In this document: one piece after another, positions 11,510-22,853 of the stretch
Numbering within the stretch: position 1 is the first letter of the stretch
How the letters are laid out: each line of letters starts with the position of its first letter
Assembly (NCBI GenBank): GCA_963971575.1
Contig: OZ020611.1
Span: forward strand, 206,564,743-206,628,742
DNA from: Liopterus haemorrhoidalis
Taxonomy: Eukaryota; Arthropoda; Insecta; Coleoptera; Dytiscidae
Length of the DNA: 64,000 nucleotides
Direction: 5' to 3'
The notes under the pieces: generated by a model
The model's input: the letters and a program-made list of their open reading frames with translations, nothing else
Database searches by the model: none
Told to the model about the DNA's origin: nothing
Translations under genes and position numbers: made by a program

Positions 11510-11911
11510 CAGTGATGGCGAACGTATGATTCGCAGGTCACACTGATCCGTTTGACGATGTCAAATGACCTGTGAAAAGAAGATCTTTGTAGCTCTGAGG
11601 ATTCTAAAGGGAGATTATAAGATAACAAAGGTTGGGTAGGAAAAAAATGAAACAGGGTAGGGAAATCGCCAAATATGATAATAAAAACGAAATGGAATTG
11701 AGCTATTATCTGTTATATACTTGTATTATACATTCAAATACAAGGCCGCTAGCTGAGCTAGATTTATCGAGATTAGCAGGGGATTTTACAAAAATATTTA
11801 CAGCCTAAAGCGACAGATTTTTATTTACGCATTATTAATTTGACCGGCGATTTGAATCTACAATATTTCAAATACAATTTCGACCCGTCAAAAATAAGTT
11901 CACCATCGCTG
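11510..11911. mobile_element. hAT MITE, 402 bp
   Basis: The left end CAGTGATGGCGAACGTAT and the right end (read inward) CAGCGATGGTGAACTTAT form imperfect inverted repeats. The flanks TATTAGGC (11502-11509) and TATTAGGG (11912-11919) match at seven of eight bases. No coding sequence. Confidence 0.75.
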
Positions 11912-11973
11912 TATTAGGGCATAATATACAGTATCTACTTTTTAAAATTTTCATTTAACGATATCTACAGTAT

Positions 11974-12712
11974 GTTCCAAACGGTTAGGCGGAACTAAAA
12001 GGGAATTTCGTTCTTTTAGGTTGTCACGAGAAGAGACCTTGCTTGGGTTCTTTCATTTTGTAATGTCAAAATTTAAAATTCCAACAATGAAACCATGGAA
12101 ACGAATGACATACGTCAAAATTAAATTATTTCTTTTTTACATATTTTAATGACAAAAAAATAAATAAATGGGAAATTTGTATTAAGAATGACACAAAAAA
12201 TTAAAATATAACGAAAATGATATTAACCTTAACCAAAAAATGTTTATTGTAAGTATGATTTACAAAGCTTAAACAAAACGGCCGAAAAGCACGATTTAAA
12301 CGATGAAAGTAACTATAGTCTATCTCAGAAAGAGCGATAGTAATAAAATTTATTATTTGTAAAAAGTTATTGTTTTTTCACTCAGAAGCGGCACACAAAA
12401 TATAGTTCGAAACGAAATATTGTTAAGAAACAACTGAGTGTGCCGCACATCTTACATGGGAATACGAACTAGGGTTAAACACAATAGATCATAAAAATTT
12501 TACCCTAAAATTTTGAAGAAAAATATGGTTACAAGCGTGCGTTTAATAAAATGATAAATAGTAATATAGAAATACACAAAACCAATTTAAACGTGTTTAA
12601 AATGTGCACGCCACTGATAACTGCCTGACAAAAAGATTTATTACTATCGCTCTTTCTGAGATAGACTATAGATTACAAAATCAGGCGGAACTAGATTTGA
12701 ACCGTTTGGAAC
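11974..12712. mobile_element. TIR element with GTTCCAAACGGTT ends, interrupted by a MITE
   Basis: GTTCCAAACGGTT at 11974 is matched by its exact inverse at 12700-12712. The associated motif GGCGGAACTA lies inside both ends. Related ends appear near 26005-26020 and 26530, where another family B MITE sits in the same context. Family B copy B1 is inserted at 12314-12670. Confidence 0.5.
12314..12670 (+). mobile_element. MITE family B, copy B1
   Basis: Ends TATAGTCTATCTCAGAAAGA and its inverse form inverted repeats of about 30 bp extending to 'gcgatagtaataa'. Four copies in this window (here, 19114, 26021, 55620) share a 'ccactggtaactgcctgaca'-like sub-terminal block and lack coding sequence. 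The repeated TA at the boundary suggests a mariner-type element. Confidence 0.8.
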
Positions 12713-12981
12713 AGACTTTACATATTCATTTGGGTGCAAAACATGTAAATTCAAGAATGTTCAAATTAAAAACTACATTTAATGATCATTAATTTGTTCA
12801 ATCATTTTCTTTCACAAGATAAAATTGACAATTTGTGACTATTTACAGAATAACGTGCTTAATAATATTTATTTATCTTAAATAGTCACGCCTTGCACCA
12901 AAAGGTAGAAAGGCTTAGGATTAAGTAAGTTATCTTAAATAGACTAAAGTAGATAAACTAAAAATAACAGTTTATTAAATA

Positions 12982-13083
12982 TTAAATTAAATGTTCGAAT
13001 AAATCGCCATCAACTGCTAGGCAATGTCCTAATCTGTTATAAAATTCCCTACGTATAGCATTTGATTGTCTTTGTGTAATCAT
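12982..13083 (-). pseudogene. DDE transposase C-terminal remnant
   Basis: A minus-strand frame of 33 codons reads MITQRQSNAIRREF, then YNRLGHCLAVDGDLFEHLI, then stop. The closing pattern '...CL.vdG..FEHLI' is the usual C-terminus of Tc1/mariner-type (IS630) transposases in insects. Nothing of the catalytic core is visible upstream. Confidence 0.5.
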
Positions 13084-13142
13084 GTTACACTATTGTGTAT
13101 TAAGAGTGTTTTCTCAGGAGATCTGGCCATTGATGGCATAGT

Positions 13143-13410
13143 CTTCTTCTTCTTCAGTTTTTCCCATTTTCATATGGGTCGCTGTTACTGACGAGTCTCC
13201 TTCATTCTCTTCCATCCAAATACTCGTCCCCCCCTAGATCCTTACTATCTAAATCTTTCTTTATGCAATCCCTCCACCTCGTTTTAGGTCTTTCACGGCT
13301 TCTTACCCTTGACAATCTTAGTCATAGCCACCCTTCCTACGTAATCATGAGGTCTTCTCATTATGTGTCCATTCCATTTGAAACGGCTTTCTTGAGATTT
13401 CTCCATTGTA
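13143..13410 (-). pseudogene. RTE-like LINE, C-terminal fragment
   Basis: Read on the minus strand with frameshifts: FKWNGHIMRRPHDYVGRVAM, then TKIVKGKK, then KTRWRDCIKKDL, then a 'WRRLV..SDPYENG' ending. The order 'W.GHv.R.......R......GKRPRGRPKTRWRDci..DL' is the conserved C-terminal tail of RTE/CR1-type reverse transcriptase proteins in insects. It is clearly decayed. Confidence 0.6.
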
Positions 13411-13601
13411 TATGAGCAAAATAACGACGTCGAACCAATAGAAATACGACTGGTAGTCGGTTCTACGTCTGTTGTTTAGCAATGAAGCGACTGGACGATT
13501 TCTGGTTTCTGCGCATGGGACGTCACTAGACAGTTCTCGTGGGAAAAGCAGTCTACATATCTTAACGATGCAATATCGTTATTTGGTACACTTATACACT
13601 T

Positions 13602-14757
13602 TTTAGGGTTTTGTAGGTATGACCAAAAAACCCTTATACCGTCATTTTGTCGTCTGTCTGTCTGTCTGTCTGTCTGGCTGGCTGTTCGGTAAAAATTGTA
13701 GCCAAACGGCTAAACCTAGAGAGTTGAAAATTGGCATGCTTGTACAACTTTTTGACCCGCACATAGGAAAAATACTAAAACATCTAAAAAACATATCCCC
13801 CTAAAAATATAAACAAATATGTGCTCATCGAAAAAAAAAATATTTTTTTAAAATTCTGAGTAGGGTATCAAATGAAAGCCCTTAGTACGTGGATTAACGA
13901 TCAAAATTTAATTTTTGCAAAATAAATTATTTTGAGGCGATTTTTGTCAAAATTGTGCAAAAAATTTTTTGTCCCACACCCTGTAGCCCAGATGGTTTAA
14001 ACTAAAAATGTGAAAAAATTCTAAGTGATGTATATTGGTGTGAACCGGAATAGTACAACAGGAATTTTTGATCAGATTATGTTTTCGGAAAATAACGCAT
14101 TTTTTGTGTTTTTTTGTTGACGATGCATACATGTTATACTCTTATAACACACTAAGTTGATAAGCGTTTGGTGGTGTAGTGACTCAGTTGATAGACAACC
14201 ACACAGGATCGTTATTCACTACACAGGTTCGTTCCTGGCTTGTGGAGTCAATTTTATTTTTTGTTTTTTTTTTTTTCATATTTATTATGTTTAAATTAAT
14301 TTGTTAAAATTCTAGTTATATTTTAGCACATTTTGAATTTAATTTTCAAGAGCGTAATTTTAATAACCAATTGGAATTATATTTTCATTCTGTGTCATTT
14401 ATACGAAGCCAGAGGGGCGGAGCGTATGATTTAAGACAACCAATGAAAGCCCTAGGCCCAATTTTCAAAATCTTAATGAACCTTGTAATATAAAAAAAAT
14501 ACTGCACTTATTTAGAAACCTAAATAATGATATTAGGTATTCGAATTAAAATTAACAAAAAAATATTTTAACATAAAATTTGTTTTTAAAGCTCTGAGAT
14601 TAACAGACGATAAATTATTTTAAAAAGATCGTTCATTTTGCCGTGGTTACTACAAAGCAAAATTTGTCCTACACACTCAGCATGCCGCCTTCACTTATTA
14701 TATACCTGCGAAACCCTGCAATGTGTAAAAATTCACACTTCACATCAATTTTTTTAG
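13602..14757 (+). mobile_element. Helentron-like family A, copy A2 (complete)
   Basis: Same structure and almost the same sequence as A1. The microsatellite is shorter (about 13652-13685, with GGCT variants). The type 1 tRNA-like cassette has its A box at 14172-14182 and its B box at 14226-14235, with one fewer 20-base unit than A1. The 3' hairpin is damaged by one base (GTGTAAAAATTCACAC). A1 and A2 share strand but not flanks, which argues for two insertions rather than a segmental duplication. Confidence 0.75.
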
Positions 14758-14924
14758 AAATCTCCAAGTAAATCTGCTCTAAAATCCACCAGCTTTATAC
14801 TATTATTTTGTTGGTCGCTTAATAGAGCAACAGTAACTCTTTTTCTTTAAAAATAAGTGTTTATTTTAAAATAGACAATTTGAAGAAATTGAAACAGTTT
14901 TTCACAATAATTTCTTGGATAATT

Positions 14925-15125
14925 TTTATGGTTTTGTAGGTGTGACCAAAAAAACTCTTATAATGTCACTCATGTATCTGCCTGTACGGGAGAAATTGTG
15001 TCCAAACGGCTGAACATAGAAAGTTGAAATTTGGCATACTTGTACAACTCTTTGACCCAAATATACGAAAACTATAACAAGTTCAAAAAAAAAAAAAAAA
15101 CACCTACACGTCAAAAAATGCATAA
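14925..15125 (+). mobile_element. Old HINE 5' end
   Basis: GGTTTTGTAGGTGTGACC followed by 'aaactcttataatgtcactcatg', 'aaattgtgtccaaacggctg' and 'gttgaaatttggcatacttg' reproduces the 5' block of family A at lower similarity, without the GTCT microsatellite. It lies 170 bp after copy A2. Confidence 0.55.
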
Positions 15126-16074
15126 GTGTAAAAGGTTATTCTCAGTTTAGCTAAAATTTTAGTGTTAAAATTATCACTTAAAAAAAGTAAAATGTTCACT
15201 ATATTTAAACAAATCACCGTGTAAATCTTCATTTATTTAGATAGTGTTATTTTTATAAAATATTATTTTTTCATTCTTAAAATTAAAGAAATTACCAACC
15301 CTATTTTATCTTTTTTCGGCGTTCCCCTCTCGTCTACGAACTTCTTACCCCGATTACTAGCTTAAGCCGACCCTGTATCAATTTTTATTTAGAACATTCA
15401 AAACATGGCATAAAAACTAAATAAAAAGAATATTTTTTCTACTTATGATATCATTTTTATTTATTTGTTTTTAAAAACTGCCACAAAAATATCTTGGCAA
15501 ACTAACCAAATAAAACCGAGTATAAAAAACTGGGTTTAATTCCTTCATCCATTTATAGTGTATATCTTTATTATACAAGTAATATACTTTAATTATATAA
15601 TTCTTTAAATAACTCGTAAATAAAATGTATGTGTATACATATTTGGAAGATCATGAGACCTTACTTATCTCGTGAAATAGATAAAGTATTTTAGCTCAAG
15701 GACAATTAAAACTAACCTTTTTTCATAATGCTAGACTATCATAAATAAATCTGTATTTTAAAATAAAAATGTATTAGCAATGTTTTTAATTTTTATCATA
15801 TTTTTCATAGAGATGTATTCTTGTGGGAAGTATATTCTTTTGCTAATACCATAAAAAAATTGATGTGAAGTGTGACATACCAAAATAAGTGACACGAAAT
15901 TATGGGCATATATTAAAAATCATAAATTTCAGTTCAAAAGTTTTTTAGCATGTTTCTGACAAGTCTTATTAAAATAAATAAGTTTTAAAAAAAATATTTT
16001 TCTTTCCTTAAACTACGTCTCGAGTTCTCTTTTTGTATGACAATAAATTTTAATAAAAAGTAATAATTTTTATC
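15126..16074. other. No gene; one solo HINE 3' end
   Basis: AT-rich. At about 15856-15885 the sequence 'aaaaattgatgtgaagtgtg' is a reversed copy of the family A 3' edge without the rest of the element. Confidence 0.45.
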
Positions 16075-16560
16075 AACAACATAAAAATACGATATTTTTC
16101 GAAAAACGATCAGAAATTCCTGTTGAACTATTTTGGTTCTCTTCAATATACATTATTGAGATTTTTTTCAGATGTTTATACCAACTCTTTTGGGAAATAG
16201 AATGTGAGACAAAAGTTGTATGCCACATTTTTGGCAAAAATCTCGAAATTATTTTATTTCTCAAAAATAAAATTTCCAAGAGGTTTAACTTGATAACCTA
16301 CTAAAAAAATTTAAAAATGAATTATTTTTTCGTGAGCTCCAAATTTGTTTTATATTTTTTTTTTCAGGCGATTTGTTTTTTTTTTAAGGTATCAGTATTT
16401 TTCCTATGTGCGGGTCAAAGAACTGTATATGCATGCTAGATTTTAAGTCTGTAGGTCTCTAGCTGTTTTGTCACAATTTCTACAGTACGGACAGCCACAT
16501 GAGTGCCGTTGTAACGATTTTTTGTTTAGATCATACCTACAAAACCCTGTAAATATATCC
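16075..16560 (-). mobile_element. Old HINE element, minus strand
   Basis: Blocks matching the family A body run right to left: 'cagaaattcctgttgaacta', 'aatatacattattgagattt', 'gtgagacaaaagttg', 'ggcaaaaatc', 'cctatgtgcgggtcaaag', then 'atcatacctacaaaaccctg' at the 5' end (16534-16553). It faces the 5' end at 14925, so the two could also be the termini of one larger interrupted structure. Confidence 0.5.
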
Positions 16561-16809
16561 TGTTATATCCGTCTCAGAATATGGGTCAGTGTGCTTGATA
16601 ATTATTATGACCAAACGAATAAGCATAGAAAATTACAGTTTGGCAGGTAAATACAGCTAACTGATCCGAAATTAGAACAAAATACTGACACTTGAATTGA
16701 AAAAACATTTGAATTGAAAATATATACATTGTTGATAACTTTTTCGATTTAGATATAGATTGATAAATTTTATTAGCCGATGATATTTATATTTGACGTT
16801 TTTTTTTAA

Positions 16810-17470
16810 ATATAGTCGATATGTGCATGCCAATCGAGTTTATTATCCACACAAATACCAAGCATTTCACACTTGTGTGTTGTAATATTCAATTTTACAA
16901 TGTTTCCTTATATTAAAAAGTAATTTTTGCGTTTTGTCACTATTTAAAAATAACTTATTAGCATCAAACCACAATTATACAATAATATACTTCTTGTTGT
17001 GCTGTCTGTAGTTCTCAGCAAATCTTCACATTTTTGTGCCGCTTATAGGACTGTATCTTCCGCGTACACACAAACCTGCTAAGATATCAGCAGTAAATCA
17101 TTAAAAATAGTAATAAGAACAAATGTCCTATTACATAACCCTGTGGTACTCCTACTCTAGCCTCCAGATATTTAGAGGATTGTTTATTTAAACTCCTTCT
17201 TTATTTTTTGCTGGAAAGTATGGTACAATAAAATTTAAAATATTGTTAACTAAAACTATAAAATTTTAGCTTTTGTATCAGAAGTTCATGATCCACACAA
17301 TTGAAAGCCTTGCTGAGGTCACAAAAAACAGCTGCAGCAAAACATCCTTTCACGTCATGTATCACTATGATAATGCTATTAATGTCATCTAATGTACGGA
17401 GATGTGTCCCGAAACCAAATTTTTTGTTAGTGGTTGCTACCTCATTGATTTTAGGTAATATAGGAACCAA
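16810..17470 (-). pseudogene. LINE reverse transcriptase, decayed
   Basis: On the minus strand, 17470-17246 reads KKFGFGTHL, then AAAVFCDLSKAFNCVDHELLIQKLKFY, which is reverse transcriptase motif A (FCDLSKAF.CVDH). Further along with frameshifts come RVGVPQG (motif B), a damaged YADD region (YAEDTVL) and, near 16815-16880, KCEMLGICVDNKLDWHAHID, the post-YADD block. The order is correct for a jockey/I-like LINE. Many stops make it non-functional. Confidence 0.75.
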
Positions 17471-18437
17471 GGATAGGTTTTACTATTATAGCAACAAATG
17501 TGGTTACAAATAACATTTTTTATAGCTAAATAATTAATTAGTTATGGCATAAATCTGTGGTCTATAAAATGTTATGTAATTATGCAAGGTCAGTTTTTAA
17601 GAATCCTGTTTTTCTAACAATTCCTTTCAACGTTTTTACTGAGAAACGTTTTGGAAATTTTTTTGTATCACGACCTTGCAATAATAATTGTTAGAATTAT
17701 TCTTCATCTTATTTGTAAGTAAAATTATCATTTTATGGAAGATTTTTATGTATTTTGTTAGTATTATGCCACTTCTTTTACATTTTTATTACTTTTTAGA
17801 TGTTTTATTAGGGACTTTATATATACTTTGAAATTTGAATTTTTGATTAACTTACTACCAACTTCAAAGTAAAAAGTAATAAGATCGACAAATTGAGTTA
17901 TAATTTTATATTTAAATTTTATAAGTATATTTATTAAGTGTATTTATAAAACATTCTAAAAACTTTCCGGTAAAAACTTTTTATCAATTGCATTAAAACT
18001 CGAAATTTTACATTTTCCTTTGTTCTCTTTATCACACTTCAAGTTGTTTTTGTAGTTAGTGTTTAAAGGAGGATTCGAAAAATTTTCAGAATTATGGAAC
18101 TTATTAAAAGAAAAGTTCGCATTATAATACTATAATTATTTGAATTTACTCCATTTACTAAAGCTGTACCAGATTTTATATTGTTAATAATAACAACTTT
18201 CTTCTAAAGTTTGAAGTACGTTTCCAGAAACATCTGTGCAGAGTTTAAAGTTAAAAATAAAATAATTTCAAGACGTTTATTTTCTGGCACAATTTTGAAT
18301 TCCTTTAGAGCTCATCTAAATTGCCGAACATATTTTCAAATCGAATGTAATCTGTCTGTTGAATAAATACATTTGAATGTGCGATTTTAAGATCCCGGAA
18401 AAAAATATTTTTATTAATACCTTGCAAAGAAAGGCTT
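17471..18437. other. No gene recognised
   Basis: AT-rich; no exon-like frame and no repeat end identified. Confidence 0.4.
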
Positions 18438-18851
18438 ATTATTGTCATCTGACACTACCGATAGAGGCGCCACTGCAATGTACATCATGGCTGACGCACT
18501 TCATGTGATATTTATTGAAATTAATTTATTATTCAATATGAGGGTTGCGTTAAATGAAATTTTCCGTTTTCTCAGTGCCCAATTAACCTCTAGGGTTATA
18601 ATTGAAGGTAATAAGGCTTTTTTTTGTCACGTTTCGGAACACGATGAACACTTAGGTCTCTATCACAACCTACTTTTGCATTGCAAAGATAAACACAACA
18701 ATTCACGTTTCATTTAATTTTTTCTTGCAATTTTAAAGATATTTTTTAAAAACTCGCTATGAAAATAACAGTAAACAAACTCTATCCTCCACCTGTCTAG
18801 TTTCTCAAAATCTCACTAGAGGCGCTACAGTTATTGTCAGTTGACAATAAT
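18438..18851. mobile_element. TIR element, 414 bp
   Basis: ATTATTGTCATCTGACA at the left matches ATTATTGTCAACTGACA read from the right (16 of 17). Both ends continue into an 'agaggcgc' motif. The open frame 18442-18717 lies within it and has no recognisable domain. Target duplication is not evident. Confidence 0.5.
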
Positions 18852-19113
18852 GTTCGTTACAGCCACATAAACTGAAGACTTTTAAGTTACTTTACTCAGA
18901 AATTAATTTAAGATTAACGTGTAAAATTATACTTTAAATGCGTCTCTTCAATAACCAAATAAATTGACTGAACACCCTTTTCCTTGTGACCACAGATTTA
19001 GTGTAGAGGTCGAAATTGTAACTCAAAATTGGTTATGACAACTCGATAGCGAAACACTAATGGGGGTGCTCTGCGCACTAGAGGTAAAGGTACACGTATA
19101 TAATTAAAAATGC

Positions 19114-19472
19114 TATACTCTATCTCTGAAAGACTGATAGTAATAATTCATTTTGTCAGGCAGTTACCAGTGGCGTGCACATTTTAAACACGTTTAAATT
19201 GGTTTTGTGTATTTCTATATTACTATTTATCATTTTATTAAACGCACGCCTGTGACCATATTTATCATATCATTAAACACACCCCTGTGACCATTGTTCC
19301 CTAGTTCGTATTCTCATATAATATGCGCGGCACACTCGGTTGTTTTTAAAAATATTTCGTTTCGAACTATTCATATTTTGTCGCTTTTGTTTTACTGCTT
19401 CTGTGTGATAATACAATAACTTTTTACAAATAATAAATTTTATTACTAGCAGTCTGTCGGAGATAGAGTATA
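19114..19472 (-). mobile_element. MITE family B, copy B2
   Basis: Ends TATACTCTATCTCTGAAAGA and the inverse of TATACTCTATCTCCGACAGA. Orientation is opposite to B1, as shown by the 'gtcaggcagttaccagtggc' block lying on the left. More diverged than B1 and B3, with a partial internal duplication of 'gtgaccat...cattaaac'. Confidence 0.75.
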
Positions 19473-19949
19473 GGCAAATTGATTGGCAATAATTAATTAT
19501 TTTAAAGTTTTTAATTAAGTAGATAGAAAATAAAATCACGAATTAAAACAAAACTTGCCTTCTGCTATCTTACTCGCAAATCATACTTTTTCACTCGCAA
19601 TTTGCGAGTCACAATCAACCGCTCTATTTTCTGTGGAGATATCTTACCATTAAATCCACAGAAAATAGAAGATTTACCTTTAAGACAACCCCTTTATGAA
19701 ATTATTTATAACTATATTAAAGCAGAAAATATCTCTTCATTTATACCTGGCTAATATCCAAAGCAGCTAAAGCCAACAAATAAAATTTAAAAAAGACAAC
19801 CCCACAGAAAATGGAATATGGAGGGCATTTGTCTATGGCAACAAGCCACACCGATTGAATAACTAAAGAATAATATTCGAGCAGCAATAGTTGAAATGCT
19901 CTTGAAAGGGCTCGCTTTTGTGTCGCAGCAAGAACCGGGCATTTAGCCT

Positions 19950-20602
19950 ATTCTATATTCCACAAATAATTAAGAATTCGCCGTTTCTGTTTGGTCACCA
20001 AGTCTGAGAAAAGATATTGACATTATGGAAAGAGTCCAGAGACGTGCTACGCGCTTACCATTTGGTTTCAACAGTCTTCCCTATGATGAGAGACTTCGAA
20101 GACTTAATTTGCCCAAACTGGAAAACCGCAGAAGTCGTGGTGATCTTATAACTACCTACCATGTACTCCATCGGAATTTTGATGCTGATCTTACTGGTTT
20201 GTTTGTACTTAATGTAGACTCTCGTTTACGTGGACATTCGTTAAAGTTATGTCACGAAAAATTCCGTAAGAACATTCGGGCCAAGTTTATTTCAAACCGA
20301 GTGTTTAATAACTGGAACAATCTACCTGGAAGTGTAGTGTCTGCCCCAAGTGTGTACAATTTTAAAAATAGACTGGACCTTTACAATCAGTTGCTACTAT
20401 CCCCATTAATTGAAATTTTCTGTTTTTGTAGACTTTTTATATTTGTTATTGTTTGATTTTAGTTGTTTATCAAATTGTTTTGTTTCTTTCAACTTTCCTG
20501 TATCACAACAATGTGAAATATTGTAATTTTTCTATAAGAACTTTACAAGCCATTGGCTTCAGTTCTTTTAAATAAATAATAATAATAAATAATAATAATA
20601 AT
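19950..20602 (+). pseudogene. CR1/L2-like LINE, 3' end with A-rich tail
   Basis: The plus-strand frame from about 19998 to 20456 reads SLRKDIDIMERVQRRATRLP, then YDERLRRLNLPKLENRRSRGDLI, RGHSLKLCHEKFRKNIR and FNNWNNLPGSVVSAPSV, then NFKNRLD. This is the standard C-terminal tail of CR1/L2-group reverse transcriptases. About 110 bases of 3' UTR (with 'gccattggcttcagttctttt') lead to an (aat)n tail at 20570-20601. The reverse transcriptase and endonuclease domains are missing, as in a 5'-truncated insertion. Confidence 0.8.
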
Positions 20603-20669
20603 TGCAAGGTCCAAAAATGCATTTAAATAATTGCTTATTATACATCAAGGAAGAGATATATAATTTATT

Positions 20670-20935
20670 GTAGCTTGTAGATGGAGCAAAGGCCTCTACG
20701 AAGCATCGCCATCTGGTTCTATTCTTTGCAAGGGCCTTAATTTTCAGGCAAGATTTTCAAATCCGTTCAATTTCTGAAAAAATGGAGCTACCTGAGGTAA
20801 TTGCAGGTCTACCTCTTTTCCGCGCAACCTGATGATTCCATTCAAGTGCCTGTTTGAAGATGGTATTGTCAGGCTTTCTAAGTATGTGTCGTATCCACTT
20901 CCATTTCTGGATCGTTATTTTTGTCGCAATTGGTT
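20670..20935 (-). pseudogene. RTE/CR1-like LINE C-terminal fragment
   Basis: Minus-strand translation in order: ATKITIQKWKWIRHILRKPD, then FKQALEWNHQ..RKRGRP, then a decayed 'SEIERI..SCLKIKALAKNRTRWRCFVEALCS'. This matches the LINE tail 'W.wiGHtLRkp..sitrqALeWnpqG.RkRGRP...W...e......aqdR..WR.fv..Lcs'. It faces the LINE at 19950 tail to tail. Confidence 0.7.
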
Positions 20936-21071
20936 TTTGACTCGCTAGACTGAATAGATCTGTAATTGAGATTGTATTTGTAAAAGTTGTTGAAGATTTT
21001 GGGCAGACACTTGGTTGTGAAAACTTGTAACCTGGAAATTATCTGGTTGGTTACCTTCCAATATTGACATC

Positions 21072-21614
21072 CTAATGCCTGGGCTACACCTGCATCTATC
21101 GTCGCTAAACTTCGGTTTAACGTGACATATACGCTAATGTGGCCAGCTACTATCGGTTTGCGTTCACAATATTAGCAGTGCGCGCCACTAGACACATGAC
21201 GATAACTGAAGTGGCGGTTTTAGAGCGCACATCAAAGGAACTTAGCGCAGAGCGTAGTATGTTCTGTTGGCGCGTATTGTTGTTTATCCGGCATCATTTG
21301 AGGTTATGTTATACATATTTCTTTACAACTTATTTGTGTCAAAATCAGATAAGATTATGTTTAAATTTGTAAAATTAAATGTAAAAAATAATTTTAGGGT
21401 GCAGTTATGATGGATATTCACCATTATTTTATTTAATTTACAGCAAAATAAATACGCTTGTACCTTGTAAACGTAAATAAAGTGTAGCGGCGAAAACGCA
21501 GCTATGGCCACAAGTTGCGTTTTAGCACGATATCGATAGATGCAGTTTAGCACGAATTTATATAGCGCGCAATTATCGACAAAGCTTATAACGCAAGTGT
21601 GGCCCAGGCATTAG
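21072..21614. mobile_element. TIR element with CTAATGCCTGGGC ends
   Basis: CTAATGCCTGGGCTACACCT on the left and CTAATGCCTGGGCCACACTT read from the right agree at 20 of 22 positions. The region between is unusually rich in CG and 'ttagcacg' motifs. The TAA/TTA just inside may be a PIF/Harbinger-type 3-bp duplication. No transposase remains. Confidence 0.65.
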
Positions 21615-21749
21615 AGAAGTACGGAAAGAACTTTAGCACGGAAGATACGTCACTCTTATATTTTGGTATAAGAGTGACACTCATCACTTATATTTTGGTA
21701 TCAGTAAGGACCTTTTTGTTAGTCATCACTCGTATTTTGGAAGTAAGTA

Positions 21750-21803
21750 CCTTTTTAGGGTTTTGTAGGTATGACCAAAAAACCCTTATACCGTCATTTT
21801 GTC

Positions 21804-21853
<50 letters not shown>

Positions 21854-22853
21854 TCGGTAAAAATTGTAGCCAAACGGCTAAAGCTAGAGAGTTGAAATTT
21901 GGCATGCTTATACAACTCTTTTACCCGCACATAGGAAAAATACTAAAACATCTAAAAAACATATCCCCCTAAAAATATAAACAAATATGAGCTCATCGAA
22001 AAACAATATATTTTTTTAAAATTCTGAGTAGGGTATCAAATGAAAGCCCTTGGTACGTGGATTAACGATCAAATTTTTATTTTCGCAAAATAAATTATTT
22101 TGAAGCGATTTTTGCCAAAATAGTGCAAAAAAAATTTTGTCCCACACCCTGTAGCCCAGATGGTTTAAACTAAAAATCTGAAAAAATTCTATGTAATGTA
22201 CATTGGTGTGAACCGGAATAGTACAACAGGAATTTTTGATCAGATTATGTTTTTGGAAAAAAAAAGCATTTTTTGTGTTTTTTGCTAATAATGTTGAAAA
22301 CTTATAGTTCTATAACACAGTAGAGTATAACGTGTGTCTTGGTGGAATGGTTACGGTACTAGCGTTCTGACCGAGAAAATGAGTGTTCAAATCCCCAAGA
22401 AGAAACAATATTATTTTTTATTTTTTTTTGCATTGTTATTTTGTTTAAATCATTTTTTCAAAATTCTAGTTATATTTTGGCAAATGTTGCATTTAATTTT
22501 TAAAAGCGTAAATTTAATAACCAGTGGAAATTGTTGAAATTATAATTTAATTTTGTTAGAATGTACACGAAATCAAAGGGAGGAGCTATGACTAGAAACA
22601 ACCAATGAAACCATTTGGCGCAATTTGAAGCCATTTGGCGCAATTTTTAAAATCTTAATGAACTTTGATATATAAAAAAATACTGCACATCTTTAGAAAC
22701 TTAAATAATGGTAATAGGCATTCGAATTAAAATTCATAAAAAAATATTTTGACATAAAATTTGTTTTGGCAACCCAAATAATCATCATTCACTTACTAAA
22801 TACCTGCAAAACCCTGAAATGTGTGAAAATTCACACTTCACATCAATTTTTTT
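21750..22853 (+). mobile_element. Helentron-like family A, copy A3 (complete)
   Basis: Starts with the AGGGTTTTGTAGGTATGACC block, then the longest GTCT microsatellite of the window (21804-21853), the shared body, a type 2 tRNA-like cassette (22337-22400), T-rich sequence, a CCAAT/TATA-like block (GC box degraded), ATACCTGCAAAACCCTG and the intact hairpin GTGTGAAAATTCACAC. It has a tandem duplication of 'gccatttggcgcaattt' near 22612-22645. It is inserted in a short tandem repeat also found inside the hAT MITE at 6575. Confidence 0.75.
22337..22400 (+). ncRNA. tRNA-like cassette, type 2, in copy A3
   Basis: The 64-base module is bounded by TCTTGG (22337) and CCAAGA (22395-22400), which pair as an acceptor-like stem. 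A box TGGTGGAATGGTTA (22340-22353) and B box GTGTTCAAATCC (22383-22394). T-rich sequence follows at about 22410-22430. The T-arm does not pair well. It replaces the type 1 cassette of A1 and A2 at the same place in the element. Confidence 0.45.

Noticed and set aside
20025..20456. A host gene of 143 codons
   Set aside because: The order of motifs is that of a CR1/L2 LINE C-terminus and an A-rich tail follows.
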